Source of the DNA: Enterococcus_D entomosocium
GTDB lineage: Bacteria > Bacillota > Bacilli > Lactobacillales > Enterococcaceae
Assembly: GCF_030441895.1 (NCBI RefSeq)
Contig: NZ_JARJAS010000001.1
Length of the DNA: 64,000 bases
Reading direction: 5' to 3' (one strand)
Shown here: positions 7,422 to 15,318 of the stretch, one piece after another
How the letters are laid out: every line of letters begins with the position of its first letter
Numbering within the stretch: the first letter of the stretch is position 1
Notes under the pieces: generated by a model
What the model was told of the DNA's origin: nothing
Seen by the model: the letters and a program-made list of their open reading frames with translations, nothing else
Database searches by the model: none
Program-made: the position numbers and the translations under genes

Positions 7422-8360
7422 ATGATTGAATTCGAAAAACCAAGAATCGCAAAGATTGATGAAGACAAAGATTATGGCAAGTTCATCGTGGAACCTCTTG
7501 AAAGAGGCTACGGAACTACACTAGGAAATTCCCTACGTCGTATTTTATTATCTTCTTTACCTGGTGCGGCAATCACCAATATTCAAATCGATGGAGTTTT
7601 ACACGAATTCTCAACTGTTAAGGGTGTTCGGGAAGACGTTGCTCAAATCATCTTGAATATTAAAGGTCTTGCATTGAAAATGTACGGGGATGAAGAAAAG
7701 ACCCTTGAAATTGATATTTCAGGACCTGCTACAGTAACTGCTGGCGATATCATCGTTGATAGTGATGTAGAAATCCTTAACAAAGATATGTATATCTGTA
7801 CCGTTTCTGAAGGTGCTACGTTCCATGCTCGCTTAACAGTGAAACCTGGCCGCGGCTACGTTCAAGCGGACGAAAACAAAAAAGAAGACATGCCAATCGG
7901 CGTTCTTCCAGTCGATTCAATCTATACACCAGTACGTCGTGTCAACTACCAAGTAGAAAACACACGTGTCGGTCGTCGGGATGATTTCGACAAATTAACG
8001 ATGGAAATATGGACTGATGGCTCAATCGAACCATTGGAAGCAATGAGTTTGTCTGCGAAGATCATGACTGAACATTTAGACATCTTTGTTAACCTAACTG
8101 ATGAAGCGAAAAACGCTGAAATCATGGTTGAAAAAGAAGAAACACAAAAAGAAAAAATGTTGGAAATGACGATCGAAGAATTAGACTTATCTGTTCGTTC
8201 ATACAACTGTCTAAAACGTGCAGGAATCAATACTGTACAAGAATTGACAAACAAATCTGAACCAGAAATGATCAAAGTAAGAAACTTAGGCCGTAAATCT
8301 CTTGAAGAGGTCAAAGTGAAATTACATGATTTAGGTTTAGGACTACGTAAAGACGATTAA
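7422..8360 (+). CDS. rpoA: RNA polymerase alpha subunit
   Basis: The alpha dimer scaffolds RNA polymerase assembly and its C-terminal domain binds UP elements and activators such as Spx. The 312-residue protein has the N-terminal dimerisation/assembly domain (YGTTLGNSLRRILLSSLPGAAIT) and the C-terminal domain (LDLSVRSYNCLKRAGINTVQELTNKSE, VRNLGRKSLEEV), joined by an acidic linker. The start ATG follows AAAGGGG. It lies between rpsK and rplQ in canonical order. Confidence 0.98.
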   Translation: MIEFEKPRIAKIDEDKDYGKFIVEPLERGYGTTLGNSLRRILLSSLPGAAITNIQIDGVLHEFSTVKGVREDVAQIILNIKGLALKMYGDEEKTLEIDISGPATVTAGDIIVDSDVEILNKDMYICTVSEGATFHARLTVKPGRGYVQADENKKEDMPIGVLPVDSIYTPVRRVNYQVENTRVGRRDDFDKLTMEIWTDGSIEPLEAMSLSAKIMTEHLDIFVNLTDEAKNAEIMVEKEETQKEKMLEMTIEELDLSVRSYNCLKRAGINTVQELTNKSEPEMIKVRNLGRKSLEEVKVKLHDLGLGLRKDD

Positions 8361-8430
8361 ACCGTTTTCGATTACGTTAGTTCGGTTCGTCTGACCGATA
8401 CAACATTCGAAAGTGAAGGAGGGAAACCAC

Positions 8431-8811
8431 GTGAGTTATCGTAAACTAGGACGCACATCTAGCCAACGTAAAGCGATGTTGCGTGATTTGACAACTGATT
8501 TATTCATTAACGAACGTATCGTTACGACTGAAGCTCGTGCGAAAGAAGTTCGTTCAACTGCAGAAAAAATGATCACTTTAGGTAAACGTGGTGATTTGCA
8601 TGCACGTCGTCAAGCAGCAGCATTCGTTCGTAATGAAGTTGCAAGTGTACGTGAAGAAAACGAAGAAGTAGTTATTGAATCAGCATTACAAAAATTATTC
8701 AATGATATCGCTCCTCGTTACACAGATCGCCAAGGTGGATATACTCGTATCTTGAAAACAGAACCAAGACGCGGAGATGCTGCACCAATGGTTATCCTAG
8801 AACTTGTTTAA
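8431..8811 (+). CDS. rplQ: 50S ribosomal protein L17
   Basis: L17 surrounds the peptide exit tunnel. The GTG at 8431 yields a 126-residue protein starting MSYRKLGRTSSQRKAMLRDL; GAAGGAGGG at about 8413-8421 gives good spacing and rules out an upstream GTG at 8413, which lies in that same site. An inserted NEEVVIESALQ region and the terminal TRILKTEPRRGDAAPMVILELV are usual for Firmicutes. It is the last ribosomal gene before the terminator region. Confidence 0.97.
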   Translation: MSYRKLGRTSSQRKAMLRDLTTDLFINERIVTTEARAKEVRSTAEKMITLGKRGDLHARRQAAAFVRNEVASVREENEEVVIESALQKLFNDIAPRYTDRQGGYTRILKTEPRRGDAAPMVILELV

Positions 8812-8893
8812 AATCACACTTATCATCACTTTATAGATGTTTACTAAGAGTGTTATGATGTTGGAAGAAACTTTCCGAGTCTAGCTCAGCGCC

Positions 8894-8947
8894 TACACCT
8901 CGATGTATTTCGAGGTGTACGCACTCATCATAAAGTGCTTTTTTTTT
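8894..8947 (+). terminator. Terminator after rplQ
   Basis: A 10-bp perfect stem (TACACCTCGA with TCGAGGTGTA, 8894-8919) is followed directly by GCACT/AGTGC (8921-8938) and nine T residues. The second stem plus T-run is a plausible intrinsic terminator and the first hairpin may reinforce it. This ends the ribosomal/rpoA transcription unit. Confidence 0.75.
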
Positions 8948-8954
8948 ACTTTCG

Positions 8955-8976
8955 ATTACCTGTCAAGACAGGTAAT
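8955..8976. repeat. 22-base near-perfect palindrome after rplQ
   Basis: ATTACCTGTC and GACAGGTAAT form a 10-bp perfect inverted repeat with two central bases, flanked by a T-run on the left and an A-run on the right. It could be a second, bidirectional terminator or a protein-binding site upstream of ecfA1. Confidence 0.55.
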
Positions 8977-9082
8977 GGCAAGTGAAAAAAAGATCTGGAG
9001 ACAAATCGTGCGTGAATCATTGAAAAACGTGCGCTTTTTTGGTAGTGTTAGAAAGAATTAATCGCAAATGAAGGAGTCTATC

Positions 9083-9919
9083 ATGAAGCCAATCATTGAA
9101 TTGAATGCTATTACTGTGCGTTATAGCGAAGAAGAGCGTGCCGCGTTAAATAACGTATCCTTTTCCATCAACAAAGGGGAATGGGTGGCGTTGATCGGCC
9201 ATAACGGCTCTGGTAAATCAACTTTAGCAAAAACCATCAATGGCTTGATCTTGCCGCAAGAAGGCAGTGTTTCTGTCGGCGAATTGCCTTTGAATGAAGA
9301 AAATATCTGGAATATTCGAAAAATGGTCGGTATGGTCTTTCAAAACCCTGACAATCAATTCGTTGGTTCGACGGTGGAAGATGATGTGGCTTTCGGTTTA
9401 GAAAATCAAGGAATCCCGCGAGAAGAAATGCTGGTTCGTGTCAAAGACGCTCTGGAACAAGTACGGATGAGCGAGTTTGCGACCCGGGAACCCGCGCGTC
9501 TTTCTGGTGGTCAAAAACAGCGGGTAGCCATTGCTGGCGTCGTTGCATTGCGCCCAGATATCATCATTCTTGATGAAGCCACTAGTATGCTAGATCCAGA
9601 AGGTCGTGAAGAAGTGATCGCAACGATCAAAAAAATCAAAGAAAAAAACAATTTGACCGTGTTATCGATCACCCATGATATCGATGAAGCAGCCAACGCC
9701 AATCGGGTGCTGGTGATGCGTCAAGGAGAGCTCGTCCGCGAAGGGACACCCGCAGAGATTTTTTCTGCAGGTCCAGAACTGATTGAGCTAGGCTTAGATC
9801 TGCCATTTCCTGAAAAATTAAAGGCGGCACTAAAACAGCGGGGCGTCACGGTACCGCAAGCGTACTTAACTGAAGAAGGGATGGTGGATTGGCTATGGAC
9901 ATCCGTTTTGAACAAGTAG
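9083..9919 (+). CDS. ecfA1: ECF transporter ATPase EcfA1
   Basis: One of two ATPases of the energy-coupling-factor module that powers uptake of vitamins and metals by interchangeable S components. The 278-residue protein shows Walker A GHNGSGKST, the Q-loop in MVFQNPDNQF, signature LSGGQKQRVAIAG and Walker B/D-loop IILDEATSMLDPEG. The ATG at 9083 is preferred because AAGGAG at 9071-9076 sits between it and an upstream in-frame ATG at 9068. It overlaps ecfA2. BioY, one possible S component, is encoded in this window at 44652-45191. Confidence 0.96.
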   Translation: MKPIIELNAITVRYSEEERAALNNVSFSINKGEWVALIGHNGSGKSTLAKTINGLILPQEGSVSVGELPLNEENIWNIRKMVGMVFQNPDNQFVGSTVEDDVAFGLENQGIPREEMLVRVKDALEQVRMSEFATREPARLSGGQKQRVAIAGVVALRPDIIILDEATSMLDPEGREEVIATIKKIKEKNNLTVLSITHDIDEAANANRVLVMRQGELVREGTPAEIFSAGPELIELGLDLPFPEKLKAALKQRGVTVPQAYLTEEGMVDWLWTSVLNK

Positions 9920-10761
9920 GATTCACCTACCAACCGCATTCTCCGTTTGAACAACGGGTTTTGTTCGATATTGATTTAGAGATCAAAGAAGGCTCTTATA
10001 CCGCCTTAGTCGGTCATACAGGGAGCGGAAAATCTACGTTGTTGCAGCACTTGAATGCATTATTAAAACCAACGACTGGCACGGTCACGATCGGTGAGCG
10101 AGTCATCAAACCCGAGACAGACAACAAAAATCTAAAACCGTTACGTAAAAAAGTCGGGATCGTTTTTCAATTTCCTGAATCCCAATTATTTGAGGAAACT
10201 GTTGCGAGAGATATCGCTTTTGGACCGAAAAACTTTGGGGTCTCCGAAGAAGCAGCCAAAGGTTTAGCCCAAGAATACATTCAATTGGTAGGTTTAGATG
10301 AAAGTTTTCTGGAACGTTCACCATTTGACCTTTCAGGGGGCCAAATGCGCCGTGTAGCGATTGCTGGGGTCTTGGCTATGGAACCAGAAGTTTTGGTCTT
10401 AGACGAGCCGACAGCTGGCTTAGATCCACAAGGACGCAAAGAGATGATGGAAATGTTTGATCGCCTGCATCGGGAAAAGAACATGACGATCATTTTAGTG
10501 ACCCACTTGATGGATGATGTGGCAAACTATGCTGATTATGTCTATGTGTTAGAAAAAGGCCGTCTCGTCAAAGCAGGCACGCCGTCTGTTGTGTTTCAAG
10601 ACACTGCCTGGCTGCAAGAAAAGCAGCTAGGGGTACCGACAGCAACCGCATTTGCGGAGCAACTACAAGCCAGAGGATTGGCATTTGAGCAGTTGCCGCT
10701 AACGGCTGATGAACTGGCAGATGTTTTAGTAGCAAAGGGGGCGACTGCCCATGATGAATAA
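9895..10761 (+). CDS. ecfA2: ECF transporter ATPase EcfA2
   Basis: The second ATPase of the shared ECF module. The 288-residue product carries Walker A GHTGSGKST, Q-loop VFQFPESQLF, signature LSGGQMRRVAIAG and LDEPTAGLDPQG. The ATG at 9895 overlaps the end of ecfA1 by 25 bases; a TTG six bases earlier is an alternative. It overlaps ecfT by 11 bases, so the three genes are translationally coupled. Order A1-A2-T after rplQ is standard in Firmicutes. Confidence 0.95.
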   Translation: MDIRFEQVGFTYQPHSPFEQRVLFDIDLEIKEGSYTALVGHTGSGKSTLLQHLNALLKPTTGTVTIGERVIKPETDNKNLKPLRKKVGIVFQFPESQLFEETVARDIAFGPKNFGVSEEAAKGLAQEYIQLVGLDESFLERSPFDLSGGQMRRVAIAGVLAMEPEVLVLDEPTAGLDPQGRKEMMEMFDRLHREKNMTIILVTHLMDDVANYADYVYVLEKGRLVKAGTPSVVFQDTAWLQEKQLGVPTATAFAEQLQARGLAFEQLPLTADELADVLVAKGATAHDE

Positions 10762-11548
10762 ACTGATTTTCGGTCGTTTTATTCCTGGGGACTCCTTGAT
10801 CCACCGTTTAGATCCACGAGTCAAATTGATTGCTAGTTTTTATTTTATCGCGATTATCTTTTTGGCGAATAATTGGCAAAGCTATTTATTAGCGGGTGCT
10901 TTTACGCTCTTTTGTATCTCCTTTTCAAAAATCGATTTTGGCTTCTTTATTCGAGGCGTGCGACCTTTGATTTGGCTGATTTTATTTACCGTGGCGTTAC
11001 AGATTTTATTTACTACCGGCGGCGACGTCTACTGGTCTTGGTGGATCTTTAACATCACAGAATTTGGTGTCCAAAACGGGATCTTTATTTTTTGTCGTTT
11101 TGTTTTGATCATTTTCATGTCGACCTTGTTGACGTTAACGACACCCCCATTAGAGCTTTCAGATGCGATCGAATACATTTTGCGTCCTTTAAAAGCGATC
11201 CGTTTCCCTGTCCATGAAATCTCACTGATGCTGGCGATCGCGTTGCGCTTTGTGCCAACCTTGATGGATGAAACAGAAAAAATCATGAATGCTCAGCGTG
11301 CCCGCGGGGTCGATTTCGGCGAAGGGGGACTGTTGCAGAAGATGAAGGCGATCGTTCCTTTGTTGATTCCTTTATTTGTCAGCAGCTTTAACCGTGCGGA
11401 AGATCTAGCCACCGCTATGGAAGCCAGAGGCTATCAAGGCGGCGAAGGGCGTACGAAGTATCGGATTTTGCACTGGCATCAACGGGACACATTGGTTGTC
11501 ATCGTTTTTGCGCTCTTTACAGTAGCGTTAGTGTTCTTAAGAGGATAA
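10751..11548 (+). CDS. ecfT: ECF transporter transmembrane subunit EcfT
   Basis: EcfT links the two ATPases to vitamin-specific S components. The 265-residue product has several membrane spans (for example LIASFYFIAIIFLANNW, PLIWLILFTVALQILF) and the two Ala-Arg-Gly coupling motifs of the family, seen here as AQRARGVDF and AMEARGYQGG. Two consecutive ATG codons open the gene; either could serve. The overlap with ecfA2 implies coupled translation. Confidence 0.95.
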   Translation: MMNKLIFGRFIPGDSLIHRLDPRVKLIASFYFIAIIFLANNWQSYLLAGAFTLFCISFSKIDFGFFIRGVRPLIWLILFTVALQILFTTGGDVYWSWWIFNITEFGVQNGIFIFCRFVLIIFMSTLLTLTTPPLELSDAIEYILRPLKAIRFPVHEISLMLAIALRFVPTLMDETEKIMNAQRARGVDFGEGGLLQKMKAIVPLLIPLFVSSFNRAEDLATAMEARGYQGGEGRTKYRILHWHQRDTLVVIVFALFTVALVFLRG

Positions 11549-11552
11549 TCGA

Positions 11553-11673
11553 AGACCTATGATTGAAGTCAACCCACGAAAGGTTCTTAACGAAGCAACG
11601 AGGCTGCTGGCGATCCCAGCGGCTGGTTCGAAAAGGCCTGTCGATCGATCAGACTTTTCTCATAGGCTTTTTT
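11553..11673 (+). other. Structured spacer between ecfT and truA with terminator-like end
   Basis: CCTATGA at 11556-11562 pairs with TCATAGG at 11660-11666, extendable by two pairs around a bulged A, and six T residues follow. The roughly 100-base interior holds smaller hairpins (GCTGG/CCAGC, AACC/GGTT). This looks like a multi-branched RNA closed just before a T-run, compatible with an attenuator or a weak terminator between the operon parts. Confidence 0.45.
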
Positions 11674-11703
11674 GTGAAAAAATAGAAAGAAACAGGTGAT
11701 TAA

Positions 11704-12450
11704 ATGGTCCGCTATAAAGCGACGATCGCTTATGATGGCACGAATTTTCAAGGATTTCAGCGTCAACCCAATGGACGAACGGTTCAAGAAGAGATTGAGA
11801 AGACATTAACGAAGATGAACAATGGGCAGCCGATTCAGATTCATGGCTCTGGCCGCACCGATGCGGGGGTCCATGCGCAAGGGCAAGTGATCCACTTCGA
11901 TTTCCCTCAAAAGCGCCCACTGGAAAAAATGCGCTTTGGTTTAGATACCCAAACGCCAGAAGATGTTGCGGTAAAATCGGTGGAGATCGTTGACGATACC
12001 TTCCATGCCCGCTACTTAGTCGTTGAAAAAACCTACCAGTTTCGAGTGGACATTGGGAAACCTCGCAGTCCTTTCCGCCGCCATTATGCCAGCTATTATC
12101 CGTATCCGCTAGATTTGGAAAAAATCCAACGAGCGTTGCCAGATTTTTTAGGCACCCATGACTTTACCAGTTTTTGCGCGACGGGCAGTTCCGTCGATGA
12201 CAAAACGCGGACGATCCATGAAGCGTCCATGGCGGTCAATGACGCTGGAGATGAGTTGATTTTCACCTTTCGCGGCGATGGATTTTTGTACAAGATGATC
12301 CGAATCATGGTGGGCACATTGCTGAAAATCGGCAATGGACGCCTCGCACCTGACAGTATTCCTGCGATCATTGCGCAAAAAGACCGAAATGCAGCAGGTC
12401 CCACAGCTCATCCAGAAGGATTGTATTTGGTTCACGTTGCCTATGAATAA
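11704..12450 (+). CDS. truA: tRNA pseudouridine(38-40) synthase
   Basis: TruA isomerises uridines 38-40 in tRNA anticodon arms. The 248-residue product shows the catalytic aspartate motif GSGRTDAGVHA, the N-terminal IAYDGTNFQGFQRQPNGRTVQ and the later RGDGFLYKMIRIMVG typical of the family. A weak purine-rich site (AAACAGGTG) precedes the ATG. In many Firmicutes truA is followed by rplM-rpsI; here a terminator and an opposing MFS gene follow instead. Confidence 0.96.
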   Translation: MVRYKATIAYDGTNFQGFQRQPNGRTVQEEIEKTLTKMNNGQPIQIHGSGRTDAGVHAQGQVIHFDFPQKRPLEKMRFGLDTQTPEDVAVKSVEIVDDTFHARYLVVEKTYQFRVDIGKPRSPFRRHYASYYPYPLDLEKIQRALPDFLGTHDFTSFCATGSSVDDKTRTIHEASMAVNDAGDELIFTFRGDGFLYKMIRIMVGTLLKIGNGRLAPDSIPAIIAQKDRNAAGPTAHPEGLYLVHVAYE

Positions 12451-12452
12451 GG

Positions 12453-12510
12453 AAAAACACAAGCTTCGCTGCTCTTGTCCAACAAGAGAAAGCGAAAGCT
12501 TGTGTTTTTA
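12453..12510. terminator. Bidirectional terminator between truA and the MFS gene
   Basis: AAAAACACAAGCTT pairs with AAGCTTGTGTTTTT, with an inner CTCTTGT/ACAAGAG stem. A-run on the left and T-run on the right allow termination of both the plus-strand truA transcript and the minus-strand transporter transcript. Confidence 0.85.
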
Positions 12511-13821
12511 TTTTTTCTCAGGCAAAACAGGGGCTGTTTCTTGCCAATCTTCAGTCCTTTCCGCAGCGTTTTTAGGCGCAGCAGTGGTGGGTGTTTTTTC
12601 TAAGGTACTGGCAGCGACTAAGGCAGCGATCGCTACTAAAAATGCAAAAAGCAAGTAAAGCAGCCAGCTCCAAGCAACGTGATAGCGATTGCCGATGCCT
12701 AAAAAGACCATTTGACCGACGGGTCCCCCTAGCATCACAATGGTGGAAAAGATCCCGCTGCTGATGGCGAGATGTTCTTCATCGATCTCACGAATCAGAT
12801 GTGCCGAAAAGCGGGGATTGATTTTTCCAATCAGATAGCCTTCAGCAAAGAGCAGCACAATCATGAGCCAACGGTTATGCAGGAAGAGAAAATTCAAGGT
12901 CAACAGACATAAAACGAAAGAGGTATACGCAATCAAGCGAACCAAACCGGTATTCTTGAACCAGTCGGCAGCAAACAAGGCGCCAGCGACCATACCGATC
13001 GAAGTAGCGATGCCTGCCATCGCAACGGTGTTGCCATAAGTGGCAAACCAAAGCGCAAGGTCATCCAACAGCTGGAGATTTAGTAGACCGCTCGTACTAG
13101 CAGCTAAGGTATTGATCAGTAAGGCAAAGAGGATCATCTTTTTAAGAAAAGCCGTACCAGTCAATAATTTAAAAGTATCCGAGAAATTCTGAAAGAGTGG
13201 TGTTGCTGCTTGATTGATTTTCCCTGGCACCGCATAGAAGAGCGAGCGGTTCAGGAAGATCACGATCGCGGCTAAGAAAAACGTCACGGCATTGATCAAA
13301 CCAAAAGCCGCAAAGTTATTATTCAGTAAAATGATCCCCCAAGCACCGATGCCTTGAAAGACGATTTGAACGGTGGTTTGACACGCCATTTGAAAGCCCA
13401 TGGCACTGTCTAAGGAATCAGCAGGCACAAGACGGCGAACATAGGGCAGCTGTAACCCAGAACAATAAGCGCCCAAACAATCAGATACAATGTTGATGCC
13501 TAGCAAAAGGAAGAAAGACCATAAACTAGGCGGCAGTTGGATCAAAAAAGCGAGTGCCACAAAAAGGACTCCTTGTAATAGTCGACTGCTGATCATCCAT
13601 TGCACTTTGTTTTTGGTACGATCGGCTAGATAGCCGGTCAGGATCCTTAAGAGATCAGGGACTAACAGTGCCATGGAGGCTAAGGAAACAGCAAGGGCAT
13701 TAAAGGGTAATGTACTGGCATAAACTACAAAGACGATATTAAATAAACTCATGCCGATGCCGCTGAGTAAGGCGGCGTTGACTAAGGCACGATAGCCGTT
13801 GTTTTGTTGATATTCTTTCAT
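12508..13821 (-). CDS. MFS family transporter
   Basis: A polytopic membrane protein of about 437 residues with the spacing of a 12-helix major facilitator superfamily carrier. The helix 2-3 loop GYLADRTKNK resembles the MFS signature (G-x-L-a-D-R-x-x-R/K). The substrate cannot be read from the sequence; drug or metabolite export is typical for this size class. The second ATG, at 13821, is chosen because AAAGGA overlaps the first ATG at 13830 and suits the second. It is divergent from an Rgg-type regulator gene, which suggests, but does not prove, that the regulator controls it. Confidence 0.85.
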   Translation of the reverse strand: MKEYQQNNGYRALVNAALLSGIGMSLFNIVFVVYASTLPFNALAVSLASMALLVPDLLRILTGYLADRTKNKVQWMISSRLLQGVLFVALAFLIQLPPSLWSFFLLLGINIVSDCLGAYCSGLQLPYVRRLVPADSLDSAMGFQMACQTTVQIVFQGIGAWGIILLNNNFAAFGLINAVTFFLAAIVIFLNRSLFYAVPGKINQAATPLFQNFSDTFKLLTGTAFLKKMILFALLINTLAASTSGLLNLQLLDDLALWFATYGNTVAMAGIATSIGMVAGALFAADWFKNTGLVRLIAYTSFVLCLLTLNFLFLHNRWLMIVLLFAEGYLIGKINPRFSAHLIREIDEEHLAISSGIFSTIVMLGGPVGQMVFLGIGNRYHVAWSWLLYLLFAFLVAIAALVAASTLEKTPTTAAPKNAAERTEDWQETAPVLPEKK

Positions 13822-14123
13822 CGAAATCATCCTTTCACGTTCTACGTTGTAAAATCAGTATAGGATGCTTTATACTAAGAAGAGAAAATAATCCACTATA
13901 GTGGAATTTAAATGTACCAGGAGCGTACCAGAGGTTACTGTCACGAGTGGTTAACAGCTAAAAGAGTGGCATGTAAATAAGGTGCCGCAGATTTTGTTCC
14001 TCAACATTTTATAGGTTTGAATCTAAATTTGAATCTAGAACAGGAAAATTTAATTGCGGAGCTTCATTCGTGAAGTGGGATTGGTTTGGTGTTTGTAGAC
14101 CGATCGTTGTGAGGAGGATGGTT
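13822..14123. promoter_or_regulatory. Divergent intergenic region with repeat motifs (MFS / Rgg)
   Basis: This 302-base region has a 14-base perfect palindrome TCCACTATAGTGGA at 13892-13905, a GTACCAG direct repeat with 11-base period at 13914-13931, and two copies of TTTGAATCTA at 14016-14025 and 14028-14037 (12-base period). A TATACT on the minus strand near 13860 could be the -10 of the transporter. These are candidate operators for the adjacent regulator. Confidence 0.5.
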
Positions 14124-15110
14124 ATGGAAGAAGGAAAACTGTACCGACAATTGCGCAAAGAGCGCGGCTATACGATCGCTCAAGTGGCGGATGAACAAAA
14201 CAGTCGCTCGTTTATCAGTAAATTTGAGCAAGGTGCTTCAAGTATCAGTATTCATCGATTGGAACGCTTATTAGAAAATATCCATGTCACAGTGGAGGAG
14301 TTTTATTATTTGCGTGCGCAACAAAAGGGCGTAAAAGGTCACGACAACCTGATGAGCTTTCCCAGCTATATGACGAGCGAATTTATGGATTTACTGGATC
14401 GAATTTTAGGGATCAACAAAGAAGCTTATTTGAGTAACGCCCACGCCCAGAGAAGCAAAGAAGGGCTGGAGGAAATGCGTAGCGAACTGATCGCCGCTTC
14501 CAAACAGCATTCTTTTGTTTTTCTGTACCTTGAGATCACAAAGGAGATACATGAAATCAATCTCTCAGGTCCTAAACCCGATCACTCTTCTGGCGACTAT
14601 ATGGAAAAGCTACGCACCAAAACCCGCCCCGTCATTTCCTACCTTACGAAAGTAGACAACTGGGGCGTTTATGAGATTTTGCTGTTTCGTTATTTTCAAT
14701 TCTTGTTTCCTGTCGAAACCTCCTATCACTTACTGCAGATCGCTATCTCTCGCACAAAAAAAGAACAAGGTTTGTCCTTGATGCGAGAAATTCAAATGGA
14801 TTTGATTTTTAGTTGTTTTACGACGTTTGTCAATTTTCGCCGCCTGGAGTGGGCAAAAGAGGTGTTGACCATTGCAGAGGAATTATTGGCAGATCGCGGA
14901 GACATGCTAAACAGTACGCATCTTCTTTGCTATCAAGGATGGTACTGGTATATTTATGGCGATCAAGAAAAAGGACTGTTGAAAATCGATCAAGGGCTTT
15001 CGATCTTTCGCGTCTTAAAACAAACCAAAATGGTTAAATTATGGGAGCGATCGTTGCACTCCATCAAGAAAAATGCGGAAGAACCCAACAGTTATCTTAT
15101 GTTTCGCTAA
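14124..15110 (+). CDS. Rgg/GadR/MutR-family transcriptional regulator
   Basis: The 328-residue protein has an N-terminal XRE-type helix-turn-helix (LYRQLRKERGYTIAQVADEQNSRSFISKFEQG) and a long helical C-terminal region of the Rgg type, with the characteristic IEVAL-like segments replaced by helical repeats. Rgg-family proteins often bind short peptides and control neighbouring genes. ATG 14124 is chosen: GAGGAGG ends at 14117, directly against the ATG at 14118 but well spaced for 14124. It is divergent from the MFS gene. A hydrophobic short pheromone gene was looked for in the flanking spacers and not found. Confidence 0.85.
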   Translation: MEEGKLYRQLRKERGYTIAQVADEQNSRSFISKFEQGASSISIHRLERLLENIHVTVEEFYYLRAQQKGVKGHDNLMSFPSYMTSEFMDLLDRILGINKEAYLSNAHAQRSKEGLEEMRSELIAASKQHSFVFLYLEITKEIHEINLSGPKPDHSSGDYMEKLRTKTRPVISYLTKVDNWGVYEILLFRYFQFLFPVETSYHLLQIAISRTKKEQGLSLMREIQMDLIFSCFTTFVNFRRLEWAKEVLTIAEELLADRGDMLNSTHLLCYQGWYWYIYGDQEKGLLKIDQGLSIFRVLKQTKMVKLWERSLHSIKKNAEEPNSYLMFR

Positions 15111-15111
15111 A

Positions 15112-15194
15112 CGCTCTAAGGGCTAACGGGCTAGGCATTGCTCCCCGAATCGAAGGGGATCTAGCGGGTAATGGATGCTAAGACCACTAGAGCG
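15112..15194 (+). other. Folded spacer element downstream of the Rgg gene
   Basis: CGCTCTA (15112-15118) pairs with TAGAGCG (15188-15194); inside lie GCTAG (15130-15134) with CTAGC (15161-15165) and CCCC (15143-15146) with GGGG (15155-15158). No T-run follows. It begins two bases after the regulator stop codon, so it forms part of its 3' untranslated region or a separate small RNA. Confidence 0.4.
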
Positions 15195-15217
15195 AACAAC
15201 TGCGGAACCTGAGCACA

Positions 15218-15315
15218 AAAAAGAACCAAACTCACCGATCATTGAGCGACACCCATAAGTCAGCTTTTGCTCTAACTTAAGGAGATCGCCTCAAAAAGAC
15301 GAGTTGGTTCTTTTT
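15218..15315. terminator. Long-loop bidirectional terminator between the Rgg gene and yfhO-like gene
   Basis: AAAAAGAACCAA-CTC (15218-15233) pairs with GAGTTGGTTCTTTTT (15301-15315) around one bulged A, leaving a 67-base loop. The A-run and T-run suit termination on either strand. The loop is unusually long. Confidence 0.65.
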
Positions 15316-15318
15316 CGA

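Noticed and set aside
11553..11673. Possible tRNA in the ecfT-truA spacer because of a GGTTCGAA segment
   Set aside because: No matching T-stem, anticodon arm or acceptor stem could be drawn around it.
12335..12658. 107-codon plus-strand frame across the truA end
   Set aside because: It lies over truA, the terminator and the opposing MFS gene, with no ribosome-binding site or domain pattern.
13912..13980. Small 22-codon open frame between the MFS and Rgg genes
   Set aside because: No ribosome-binding site, and the peptide is charged and not like the hydrophobic pheromones of Rgg systems; it also overlaps the GTACCAG repeats.
12508..15110. MFS and Rgg genes as a bacteriocin or toxin locus
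   Set aside because: No precursor peptide, modification or immunity gene was seen; only a transporter and a regulator are present.
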